Part shown: piece by piece, positions 1 through 8,067 of the stretch | Layout of the letters: the number at the start of each line of letters is the position of its first letter | Position numbering within the stretch: the stretch's first letter is position 1 | Source of the DNA: Myxococcota bacterium | GTDB lineage: Bacteria > Myxococcota > UBA4151 | Direction of reading: 5' to 3' | Length of the DNA stretch: 9,632 nt | Assembly: GCA_028823075.1 (NCBI GenBank) | Contig: JAPKCE010000053.1 | Location: 1 to 9,632 of the forward strand | Translations under genes and position numbers: made by a program | The notes under the pieces: generated by a model | Database searches by the model: none | Told to the model about the DNA's origin: nothing | Seen by the model: the letters and a program-made list of their open reading frames with translations, nothing else

Positions 1-26
1 CAAAGCCTAAAGAGTCACTACGGTCG

Positions 27-64
27 TTACCAGGTTCAACCAATTACCATGGTAAAACCGGTAA
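27..64. repeat. Nested inverted repeat
   Basis: Outer arms TTACCAGGTT (27-36) and AACCGGTAA (56-64) are reverse complements apart from one extra base. Inside them lies a perfect 12-base palindrome, TTACCATGGTAA (44-55). Three related TTACC..GGT(T/A) dyads are thus centred near 31.5, 49.5 and 59.5. It lies downstream of the LysM hydrolase stop, near the window edge. No T-run follows on the minus strand, so it is not a clear intrinsic terminator. It could be an operator for a gene off the left edge. Confidence 0.45.
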
Positions 65-93
65 GAAACACAGGCACTAAGCCCAGGTCGAAC

Positions 94-1464
94 TCAATCG
101 TGAATCCAGTACTCAACCTGGCGACGCCCGAAGCCATCGGCGACGTTGCGGTTGTTGAAGTTGTTTCTACCTGCTTGAGCAAGAGCCGGGCCGCGACCGG
201 TGTCCTCACCGGGGCGAATCATACCGATATGGCCAATTCCGCTGGGGTTTTTCCATGACACCACCGAAGGGGCTCCGTTGTTGGCATGCGCCTGTGCTTC
301 GCTCGCGTTCACCTGACGCCATCCATTCGCGGCGCCCTGGTTGTTAAGCCAACGATTGGTGGAATTGGCATCCATCTCCCAAGCGCCGGCGGCACCGGGG
401 CGCGCTGCGTTGCCGCTTTGATCGACCCAATGGGGAATCTCGGCGCCCATGGCGCGGGTCGCGTCCCAAGTAAAGATGTTGCAATAGGTGTTGCCATTGC
501 GCGGCCGGTAGCGCGGGTTGGAACCGACACTCAACTGATTGAGCACCTGGTCATATCGCGCCCGGCTGCGTTCGCCCGGCTGACTCTGAACCGGGGCGTC
601 GACCGGAATCCAGGCTTGCGTGTTGGTGGTGCCTTCGGCCGGTCGCGTACCGTCGTAGTTGCCCGCTGGCCGAGAATGATTCGACGGACGCTCCGGTGCC
701 GGTTGAATCACCGGCGGCTGGATCGGTGCTGGCTGCGGTTGTTCGCCGCGTCCGGGGCGTGAGCCGTTCGACAGGGCGCGCCCTAAAGCAGCTCGAGTTC
801 GTGGCCCAGCCACCCCGTCAGCGGTCAAGCCCTGAGCTCGCTGGAAGTTGCGCACACTCGCATGGGTTAAGGGTCCGAACATACCGGGTCCCGTACTGGC
901 TTGGGCTTGCGTCATATGCCCGGTCGTCACCAAAGCTTCCTGCAGTTGCCGGACATCATCGCCGGTATGACCGCGGCGCAATGTACGTCCGGCGTTAATA
1001 CCGCGAAACTCGCGCCAGCGGGCTCCCTCGGCGCCGTTGTCGTTCCAACGATTAGCCATACGATCGTTGCCGGCACCGGAAGGCAGATCAATAACTTGCC
1101 CGGCGCTAATTTGGCTCGGGTTTCTAATCTGCGGGTTGGCGTTGATCAGGTCAGCCAAACTCGAACCATGACGCGCCGCAATGGCGCTCATGCTATCGCC
1201 AGAACGCACAGTGTAGGTGCGTCCCGACAAAGCGACTCTTTCCTCGTTGTTAGCGGATTCTTGCGCACCGCCGGGAAGATTGAGTTCCTGACCCACTCGA
1301 ATCAGGTTCGGGTCGCGCAACTGAGGGTTGGCTGCGACGAGAGCGTTTAGCTCAACGTTATGACGGCGAGCAATCTTGGTGAGCGTATCGCCAGACCGAA
1401 CCCTAATGGTGGCCTGATTGGTTTGCGGTTGACGGGCGTTAGGTGCGGCGTTGATCCGAGGCAT
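94..1464 (-). CDS. LysM/peptidoglycan-binding cysteine hydrolase (CHAP- or NlpC/P60-like), no signal peptide
   Basis: 456 residues. Two LysM modules (about 19-63 and 83-127) share the pattern ANPQ(L/I)R..P..I..GQ, so they look like an internal duplication. A PG_binding_1 module follows (about 162-230, with the usual DVRQLQEAL, FGPLT and FQRAQGLTADGVAGPRTRAAL stretches read in sequence). A Pro/Gln-rich linker covers about 240-300. The C-terminal region (302-456) begins its core with NTYCNIFTWDA, giving a candidate nucleophile C328. GHIGMI supplies H412, and N434 is a possible third residue. This order suits a papain-like peptidoglycan amidase or endopeptidase; which bond it cuts cannot be read from sequence. 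The N-terminus (MPRINAAPNARQ) has no hydrophobic segment, so Sec or Tat export is not apparent. The start is supported by AAGGAGA six bases upstream. The gene has its own 164-base upstream gap, so it may be transcribed separately from the esterase. Alternative roles are an effector, a predation enzyme, or a phage-derived lysin. Confidence 0.92.
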   Translation of the reverse strand: MPRINAAPNARQPQTNQATIRVRSGDTLTKIARRHNVELNALVAANPQLRDPNLIRVGQELNLPGGAQESANNEERVALSGRTYTVRSGDSMSAIAARHGSSLADLINANPQIRNPSQISAGQVIDLPSGAGNDRMANRWNDNGAEGARWREFRGINAGRTLRRGHTGDDVRQLQEALVTTGHMTQAQASTGPGMFGPLTHASVRNFQRAQGLTADGVAGPRTRAALGRALSNGSRPGRGEQPQPAPIQPPVIQPAPERPSNHSRPAGNYDGTRPAEGTTNTQAWIPVDAPVQSQPGERSRARYDQVLNQLSVGSNPRYRPRNGNTYCNIFTWDATRAMGAEIPHWVDQSGNAARPGAAGAWEMDANSTNRWLNNQGAANGWRQVNASEAQAHANNGAPSVVSWKNPSGIGHIGMIRPGEDTGRGPALAQAGRNNFNNRNVADGFGRRQVEYWIHD

Positions 1465-1628
1465 CGTGGTTCTCCTTTATTTCCTATTTGCACCTTTGAT
1501 TAGGTTTAGTGTTTAGGCCTTCAGGCAAAACACCGAGCAACCGCTGGGAAAAACGGACGATAAGAAGCCGGTCACCTCTAATGACCTGCCGCCAAAATTT
1601 CGGGCTCCCTACGATCTGACATCACCCT
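1465..1628. other. Intergenic region between esterase and LysM hydrolase genes
   Basis: This 164-base gap lies downstream of the esterase stop and upstream of the LysM hydrolase. It contains a small dyad, GGTCA (1570-1574) and TGACC (1582-1586) with a 7-base loop. The dyad is not followed by a T-run on the minus strand, so it is not a canonical intrinsic terminator. A short direct repeat of TTTAG-like units (about 1498-1517) is also present. I looked for a -35/-10 pair reading towards the LysM gene and found only weak candidates. Confidence 0.5.
1471..1477 (-). promoter_or_regulatory. Shine-Dalgarno site of the LysM hydrolase gene
   Basis: Read on the minus strand the sequence is AAGGAGA, a strong match to the anti-Shine-Dalgarno sequence, six bases before the ATG at 1464. 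It fixes the start and therefore the absence of an N-terminal signal peptide. No in-frame upstream extension with a signal sequence is needed or evident. Confidence 0.8.
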
Positions 1629-3227
<1,599 letters not shown>

Positions 3228-3233
3228 GATTTG

Positions 3234-3239
3234 TTTCCT
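3234..3239 (-). promoter_or_regulatory. Shine-Dalgarno site choosing the esterase start at 3227
   Basis: Minus-strand AGGAAA lies six bases (AGGA core eight bases) upstream of the ATG at 3227. It favours this start over the in-frame ATG at 3269, which would put extra charged residues in front of the lipoprotein signal. Confidence 0.65.
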
Positions 3240-3249
3240 AACGAGCAGC

Positions 3250-3278
3250 AATCTAGAGCAGAATCTCATTCGTCACAA
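3250..3278 (-). promoter_or_regulatory. Sigma-70-type promoter of the esterase gene
   Basis: On the minus strand TTGTGA (3278-3273) and TAGATT (3255-3250) are separated by exactly 17 bases; each matches the TTGACA/TATAAT consensus at four of six positions. The predicted transcription start is near 3243, leaving a short leader of about 16 bases that contains the AGGAAA site. This also argues that the ATG at 3269 is not in the transcript. The call is from sequence only. Confidence 0.5.
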
Positions 3279-3333
3279 TGCAGCCACAAACAGCGCCCGA
3301 GCCCGGTACGCAACCGGCAGCGCGCTACAGCGC

Positions 3334-3362
3334 TAGTTTCTAACTTAACGATCGGGTAGACT
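3334..3362 (+). promoter_or_regulatory. Possible leaderless promoter of the heme lipoprotein gene
   Basis: TAGACT (3357-3362, fitting TANNNT) ends six bases before the A of the ATG at 3369. A weak -35 candidate, TAGTTT (3334-3339), lies 17 bases upstream of it. No Shine-Dalgarno sequence is visible before this ATG. The geometry would start transcription at or next to the initiation codon, as in leaderless mRNAs. The -35 match is poor. Confidence 0.3.
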
Positions 3363-3368
3363 AGAATC

Positions 3369-5912
3369 ATGATTCATCGAATTCATTATGTCCCCCTTTT
3401 TGCTTTGGCGGCTTTGACCGTCGCTTGCGGCGAGGCGGAACCGTCGGGACCGGCAGACGCGGGGCATGCAACTCGAGATGTCGGTGGCTCCGATGGTGGT
3501 CGTTCTGATGGAGGCTTGGCGCCTGCGCCTACCTGTATCGATGCGCCGCGCCATTTGGCGAACGAACTGTGGGGACCGTTGCTGGTCACCTGCCGCGGTT
3601 GCCACAACGATTTTGGCCTCGCGGTCGAAACGGGCACCTGGGAACTGCAATGGGACGCCGACCCGAATTCGCTGGCGACCAACGTCGCGGTACTCAAGGC
3701 CTTCGGTCAGATGCAGGTTTCCGAATCCGATACTCGTAGTTTGTTGCTGTCGATGGCCTCGGACAGCATCCCAGGACGCACGCATCCCGGCGGTCGGCTG
3801 ATCGAACCGGGCGGCGCCACTTATATTGCCTTGGAGCGCTTGATCAACGAGCCCTTCGAAACCTGTGAGGGCACACCTGCCGGTGCGCTCTTCGACAGCG
3901 TCGTGCCGTTGGAGCCCTGGAAGTTGCTGTATAAAGCACAGCAGGTTTTGACTGGGCATACACCAAGCTTGCAAGCGCTCGAGGCCTTTGAGGGCGCCGG
4001 CTCGGACCTCGGTTCCGCCCTGGATACGCTGATGGAAGGCGAGGATTTCCTGGGCTGGGTTAAGGCCACGTACAAAGACTTGTTGCTCACCGACGGCCCC
4101 TTAGGTGTGAACGGCAACTCGATTGTTTATACGGCGCATTTACGCGGCGAAGAGTTCCCAAATCGGTTCTATTTCTACAACGCCGATAACGGGCATCCCG
4201 CTGCCTTTAGCTGCTGCCGCTTAGACAGCCCGCGCGGTTGCGCGCCGGGTGTGCGCGGCTGTTGCGGTGTCGATGACGGCTCGTCGGCCGCTTATTGCGC
4301 CGCCGGCGATAAGCGTATCGCCACCGACCTGTCGCATGAACCCCTGGAGTTGATCGCTCATATCGTTGGCAACCATCTCCCTTTGACAGAGATTCTTACC
4401 GCCGATTACACCATGGTGAACCCCTTTACTGCGGAGGTTTACGACGCCAAGCTTTACGACGAGAGTCTGCGCTTTACAGATCGTATGAATGGCGACGACT
4501 GGAAGCCAACGCGGCTCTTTAGCCAACAGAACCAAGGCGCCAGTTACCCGGCGCCGAATCGAATTCCCCTTGCGGGTGTGGTGAGTTCACACGCCTTTAT
4601 GAACCGTTTCCGCACCACCCGCACCAACCTCAATCGGGCGCGAGCACGTTCGGTATACAAGCGCTTCATGGGCATCGATATTGGTGGCTTGCTCGAATTT
4701 ACGGTGACCGCAGATGATGAGTTGCCGCACAACCCGACCCTGGATGCGCGCACCTGCCGCACTTGCCATGCGGCGATGGATCCCCTTGCCGGCGCCTTCC
4801 GCCACTGGGATCATGTTGGGCGCATTCACCATGGCGCCTTCTGGGATATCTGTGGAGTCACCGATGGTCACCGCAACCACGACGACAAACTCTGCGTGCG
4901 TCGCACCGGCTATAAGGGCGAATTACTCGATGAGACCGACTCGTCGCAGGTGAATGATGCGTTGAACTGGATGATGCAGCATATCGCTAGCGATCGCCGC
5001 TTTGCGCTTCGTAGCGTGCAGACCCTGCTCGAAGGTCTGACAGGGATTGCAGGCATTAAACCGCCCCAAGATCGCCAAGCCGCCAACTACGACGCGCATG
5101 TGTTGGCCTATCTAAGGCAGCAAGAGGATCTCGCCAATTGGGCGCAGCAGTTGATCGCTACTGGGCATCGGATTCGGCCGCTGATCAAGACCATCATCCA
5201 AAGTCCTTGGTTTAATGCAGGACAACTCAGCGCCGCGCATCCCGAGACCATGACAGCGCTCGAGTTCGCGCAGATCGGCGGGCATAAAAACCTGACACCC
5301 GAGCGCCTGCACACGCGTCTGATCGATGTGACCGGCTTCCCCTGGCGTGTAGAGAGTTCGGTGACGGGTAAGGACTGGCTCTTGCGCGGAACCACGTTCA
5401 AAATTCTTTATGGCGGCATCGACGGCGAATCTGTGCTGACGCGGGCTAGAGAACCCTACCCGGTTATGGCGGCGGTGGCGCGGCGCATGGGCAATGAAAT
5501 GAGTTGTCTGGCGGTAGCGCAGGATTTCGCCATCAACGATCGATCGTCGCGTCGGCTGTTCCCGCATCTCGATCATACGATGGAGCCTGAAAACGATGAT
5601 GGCCCGCTCGATGAGCCCGTGTTTCGCTTGAATTTACAGTATCTTCATTATCATATCCTCGGCGAGCGCCTGGCGGCCGATAGTCCGCAAATCGACGCCA
5701 GTTATGCTCTGCTGCGAAGCGTTTGGCGTCGCGGTGTTGCTGCGGCGGCATCACCGCTGCACGAGCGCTGCCGTGCCGTCCGAGATTATTACACGGGCGA
5801 TCGCCTCACCGGAGGCCACACCATTATCGGCAACGACCAACGCTTTGTGCTGCGCTCCTGGATGGCGGTGGTCACCTACTTACTCAGCGACGCTGAGTTC
5901 CTCTTGGAGTAA
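3369..5912 (+). CDS. Two-heme c-type lipoprotein with DUF1592/DUF1588/DUF1585-like segments
   Basis: 847 residues. MIHRIHYVPLFALAALTVAC is a lipoprotein signal (lipid Cys20), followed by an Asp/Gly linker (DVGGSDGGRSDGG). Two CxxCH c-type heme sites are visible: CRGCH (75-79) and CRTCH (463-467). The stretch HEPLELIAHIVGNHLPLTEILTADYTMVN (about 323-351, read as a DUF1592 hallmark) precedes a DUF1588-like part (about 400-490: SHAFMNRF, then CRTCHAAMDPLAGAF..DHVGR). A DUF1585-like part follows (about 543-617: FALRSVQTLLEGLTG to LIKTIIQSPWF). The remaining 230 residues belong to no domain I can name; they include NLTPERLHTRLIDVTG and YGGIDGES. A cysteine-dense insert lies at 282-310. The DUF names rest on remembered consensus patterns. 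The protein should be periplasmic or surface-anchored with covalent heme, suggesting redox or electron-transfer function, but the reaction of this family is unknown. The next gene begins 4 bases downstream and is likely co-translated. Confidence 0.93.
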   Translation: MIHRIHYVPLFALAALTVACGEAEPSGPADAGHATRDVGGSDGGRSDGGLAPAPTCIDAPRHLANELWGPLLVTCRGCHNDFGLAVETGTWELQWDADPNSLATNVAVLKAFGQMQVSESDTRSLLLSMASDSIPGRTHPGGRLIEPGGATYIALERLINEPFETCEGTPAGALFDSVVPLEPWKLLYKAQQVLTGHTPSLQALEAFEGAGSDLGSALDTLMEGEDFLGWVKATYKDLLLTDGPLGVNGNSIVYTAHLRGEEFPNRFYFYNADNGHPAAFSCCRLDSPRGCAPGVRGCCGVDDGSSAAYCAAGDKRIATDLSHEPLELIAHIVGNHLPLTEILTADYTMVNPFTAEVYDAKLYDESLRFTDRMNGDDWKPTRLFSQQNQGASYPAPNRIPLAGVVSSHAFMNRFRTTRTNLNRARARSVYKRFMGIDIGGLLEFTVTADDELPHNPTLDARTCRTCHAAMDPLAGAFRHWDHVGRIHHGAFWDICGVTDGHRNHDDKLCVRRTGYKGELLDETDSSQVNDALNWMMQHIASDRRFALRSVQTLLEGLTGIAGIKPPQDRQAANYDAHVLAYLRQQEDLANWAQQLIATGHRIRPLIKTIIQSPWFNAGQLSAAHPETMTALEFAQIGGHKNLTPERLHTRLIDVTGFPWRVESSVTGKDWLLRGTTFKILYGGIDGESVLTRAREPYPVMAAVARRMGNEMSCLAVAQDFAINDRSSRRLFPHLDHTMEPENDDGPLDEPVFRLNLQYLHYHILGERLAADSPQIDASYALLRSVWRRGVAAAASPLHERCRAVRDYYTGDRLTGGHTIIGNDQRFVLRSWMAVVTYLLSDAEFLLE
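5906..5909 (+). promoter_or_regulatory. Shine-Dalgarno site of the DUF1501 gene inside the upstream gene
   Basis: GGAG lies in the last codons of the heme lipoprotein gene, seven bases before the ATG at 5917 and overlapping the upstream coding end. It sets the start at 5917 rather than at an in-frame ATG 213 bases upstream (5704), which would overlap the upstream gene. It indicates translational coupling of the two genes. Confidence 0.7.
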
Positions 5913-5916
5913 AGGT

Positions 5917-7272
5917 ATGGAACGACGACAGTTCATCCATCGACTCGCCTGGGGGAGCATGGCTCTGGGGTTACCACTGAGCTTGCGCAGTGCGCAGGCT
6001 GCCGGTCCTAACGATCGGCTCTTGGTGACTTTTGATGCCGACGGGGCTTGGGATCCGACCTTCTTTTGTGATCCGCACGGTAGTCGCCCCAGCCATACCT
6101 TTTATTCGGCTGCGCAGATCCTAACGAACAGCGCCGGGTTAACCTATGCGCCAAAGACCGTTAGCGGCCGAAACGCCGATGTTTATCGGGTGGCAGACGA
6201 CGCCGATTTCTTCGCCAAATGGGCTGACGAAATGGTGGTGTTTCGAGGTCTGGAAACGCTGACCAATGCCCATGAAGTCGGCGTCCGCCATGTCTGGAGT
6301 GGCTTTAAGAACGGCGGTTACCCGTCTTTGGGCGCCTTGCTCGGCGCCGTGCGCGGCAGCGAGCAGCCGATGGCCTATCTGAGTACGGGCGGCTACGACG
6401 TCAATGGCGGCTTGGTTCATACCACCCGAATTGGTCGTGTTCAGCCGCTCATGGCAGCTGCACGGCCCAATCGCGTCGCCTTGGCTGGCGCCGACGAGCG
6501 CACCTTTCATTCGCTCGACACCATGGCCGCTATTCAACAGGCCCAAGACCAGCGGACGCAGCGCATATTGGGGCAGACGAGTTTGCCCTATGCCGAAAAG
6601 ATTCTGCGTGAACTGCAGAAGTCCCGAGGCTTGGAAGCATCGTTTACGCCGCTCTTGGAGCGTCTCAGAAGCCTTCCTGCCTTGACCAACCGCCAGCGGA
6701 GCAATCCCTTGATCACCCAAGCGCAGGTGGTCTTTGCGGCGCTTAGTGTTGGTGTGACCAGTGCCGCAAACCTTAGTCTTTCGGGCTTTGACACTCATAC
6801 CCGACACGATGACTCTGGCCCGCTCAATGGGCATCGTCCCCGCTTGCAAGAGCTCTTTGACGCTATCGATTATTTGCTGGATTTGGCCAAGACCGAGCCT
6901 AGTATTTACAACCGGTTGGTCGTCGTTGCGGGCTCGGACTTTGGGCGCAGTCGTTACAACAGCAACTCGGTCACTGACCGCGGTAAGGATCATTGGCCGA
7001 TCACCAGTTTGATGGCTTTTGGCCCGCTTATCGGTGGTGGTAGGGTGATCGGAGCCACCACACTTGACGACGAATCTGCCGGACCCGTGGCGCTGCCATT
7101 GGACCCTCAACTCAACGTGACCGCGGCGAACAACCCGCAAGGTCAGGCGCTGCGACCCGCCCATATTCACCTGGCGCTGCGGCAACTGCTCGGTGTGCAT
7201 GAAAGCTCGCTGGCGCAGCGCTACCCCTTGCTACGCGAGGTGGGTTCGACGCCCTTACCGCTGTTTGGCTAA
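5917..7272 (+). CDS. DUF1501 protein, Tat-exported, alkaline phosphatase/sulfatase-fold
   Basis: 451 residues. The N-terminus MERRQFIHR has a twin-arginine motif (RRxFI), then a hydrophobic stretch and a likely AQA|A cleavage near residue 28, so it is probably exported folded through Tat. DUF1501 marks are FDTH (291-294), GSDFGRS (339-345), KDHW (357-360) and GGGRVIGATT (373-382). DUF1501 is related to the alkaline phosphatase/sulfatase superfamily, and the Asp/His residues of these motifs fit metal binding. The usual motif is (T/S/G)EFGRT; here it is SDFGRS, a conservative change. The start is chosen by the GGAG site and by the Tat signal beginning exactly there. The gene follows the heme lipoprotein gene by 4 bases, repeating the known habit of DUF1501-type genes to pair with heme/DUF1592-like or DUF1800 genes. 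The substrate is unknown. Confidence 0.95.
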   Translation: MERRQFIHRLAWGSMALGLPLSLRSAQAAGPNDRLLVTFDADGAWDPTFFCDPHGSRPSHTFYSAAQILTNSAGLTYAPKTVSGRNADVYRVADDADFFAKWADEMVVFRGLETLTNAHEVGVRHVWSGFKNGGYPSLGALLGAVRGSEQPMAYLSTGGYDVNGGLVHTTRIGRVQPLMAAARPNRVALAGADERTFHSLDTMAAIQQAQDQRTQRILGQTSLPYAEKILRELQKSRGLEASFTPLLERLRSLPALTNRQRSNPLITQAQVVFAALSVGVTSAANLSLSGFDTHTRHDDSGPLNGHRPRLQELFDAIDYLLDLAKTEPSIYNRLVVVAGSDFGRSRYNSNSVTDRGKDHWPITSLMAFGPLIGGGRVIGATTLDDESAGPVALPLDPQLNVTAANNPQGQALRPAHIHLALRQLLGVHESSLAQRYPLLREVGSTPLPLFG

Positions 7273-7302
7273 GACGGTCCACGCGCCAGCGCTCCCTTTA
7301 GC

Positions 7303-8022
7303 GTGCTTCTTCTGGGTGGTATGACAGTGATGTTCGCCACAGCGTGCTCAAGTTTAGAAAAAATACCGAAACCCGATAGCGGTGTTGCCCCCGAGACGGG
7401 CGATGCTGGAGTGGTACTTGATGCCGCTAATCCTGTACCGGACGTTGGCGGTCTTCCAGCGGAATGCGAGTCTCAAGTTCGGTTTTCGCTTTCCGGTTTG
7501 ATCACCTCCGTCCGCGTCCCTTGGCGGATCGACCGTCGGCGCGTTTGGGCTGAGCGATTAAATGGACAATCCATCAGCGCTGTCAGTGGATTTGACCCTA
7601 CGGTGAGCGATAGCCGCGAGGTCGGCGACTATGGGCGATATCGCCAGCCGCCCGAGAACAGCGAAATGACCCTTGAAACCGCCGTAATCGAGCAAAACTT
7701 TACGCGTCCCAGCAGCTTGTTTGTAGAGCCAATCAATGACTTGCTGGAAACTGGCGATCGACTGAGTTTCGTGGGCAACTTTGACGATGCCAACGGGCCA
7801 ATGGAGCTTCAGGCAGAGGTTGTATGTCGTGATGCATCGGGACTAGCAATTGACGGTATAGAATCACCTGGTACCCTGCCGAGACTCGCAGTTTGGGGTG
7901 ACGGTTGCACCATCAGAATCACCGGTGGCGGGGGTCGAGATCCCTTCGAGGAAGAACGGCTCGAAGCATGTCGTAACATGGGAGGGACGGTCTTTGCTTC
8001 GTCCAGTCGGCGACTCTTATAG
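7303..8022 (+). CDS. Unrecognised lipoprotein with four conserved-looking cysteines
   Basis: 239 residues from a GTG start; I recognise no family. The N-terminus MLLLGGMTVMFATAC resembles a short lipoprotein signal with lipid Cys15, followed by the linker PKPDSGVAPETGDAGVV, like those of the other lipoproteins here. The rest (from about 55) is a beta-rich-looking globular part with Cys55, 175, 202 and 223, enough for two disulfides. It contains FDDANGPMEL and a glycine run (TGGGGRD). The start is uncertain: no good Shine-Dalgarno sequence precedes GTG 7303, and the reading frame cannot extend upstream because it meets the DUF1501 stop codon at 7270-7272 in the same frame. ATG 7321 is an alternative but would leave a signal of only eight residues and no positive charge. 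It is 30 bases behind the DUF1501 gene and probably in the same operon. Confidence 0.72.
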   Translation: MLLLGGMTVMFATACSSLEKIPKPDSGVAPETGDAGVVLDAANPVPDVGGLPAECESQVRFSLSGLITSVRVPWRIDRRRVWAERLNGQSISAVSGFDPTVSDSREVGDYGRYRQPPENSEMTLETAVIEQNFTRPSSLFVEPINDLLETGDRLSFVGNFDDANGPMELQAEVVCRDASGLAIDGIESPGTLPRLAVWGDGCTIRITGGGGRDPFEEERLEACRNMGGTVFASSSRRLL

Positions 8023-8067
8023 GCCGGTGTATTGAAACGGTTGAGGGTTTACTTTGCCAAGGTGAAA

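Larger units (their letters stand above)
3228..3368. other. Divergent intergenic regulatory region
   Basis: These 141 bases separate the minus-strand esterase from the plus-strand heme lipoprotein, so control elements may be shared. Besides the two promoter candidates it contains a tight dyad, GCGCT-AC-AGCGC (3322-3333), overlapping a direct repeat of GCGCTA (3322-3327 and 3330-3335). The dyad lies immediately at the -35 zone of the plus-strand promoter candidate, where an operator could sit. No regulator gene is in the window. Confidence 0.4.

Noticed and set aside
1498..1517. Telomere-like TTTAG repeats upstream of the LysM gene
   Set aside because: Only three imperfect short units are present, within chance expectation for an AT-rich stretch.
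1570..1586. GGTCA/TGACC hairpin as a terminator for the esterase gene
   Set aside because: The stem is only five base pairs and no T-run follows it immediately on the minus strand.
3228..3269. Esterase start at the ATG at 3269
   Set aside because: It lies upstream of the predicted transcription start and -10 element, and the ATG at 3227 has its own ribosome site and gives a cleaner lipoprotein signal.
3345..3974. A 209-codon minus-strand frame opposite the heme lipoprotein start
   Set aside because: It overlaps the signal peptide and first heme site of a well-supported gene, and its product has no recognisable features.
5704..5916. N-terminal extension of the DUF1501 protein from an ATG at 5704
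   Set aside because: It would overlap the upstream gene by 209 bases and place the twin-arginine signal inside the protein; the ATG at 5917 has a GGAG site and begins the signal directly.
6139..7200. A 353-codon open frame on the minus strand
   Set aside because: It lies wholly antisense to the DUF1501 gene, whose motifs, Tat signal and ribosome site are clear. Its product shows no domain or signal; it is a shadow of codon bias.
7990..8035. Possible frameshift near the end of the 7303 gene, with the adjacent frame continuing as VGDSYRPVY before a stop at 8033-8035
   Set aside because: The alternative tail looks natural but is only a few residues long, and nothing in the sequence (such as a slippery run) supports a shift.
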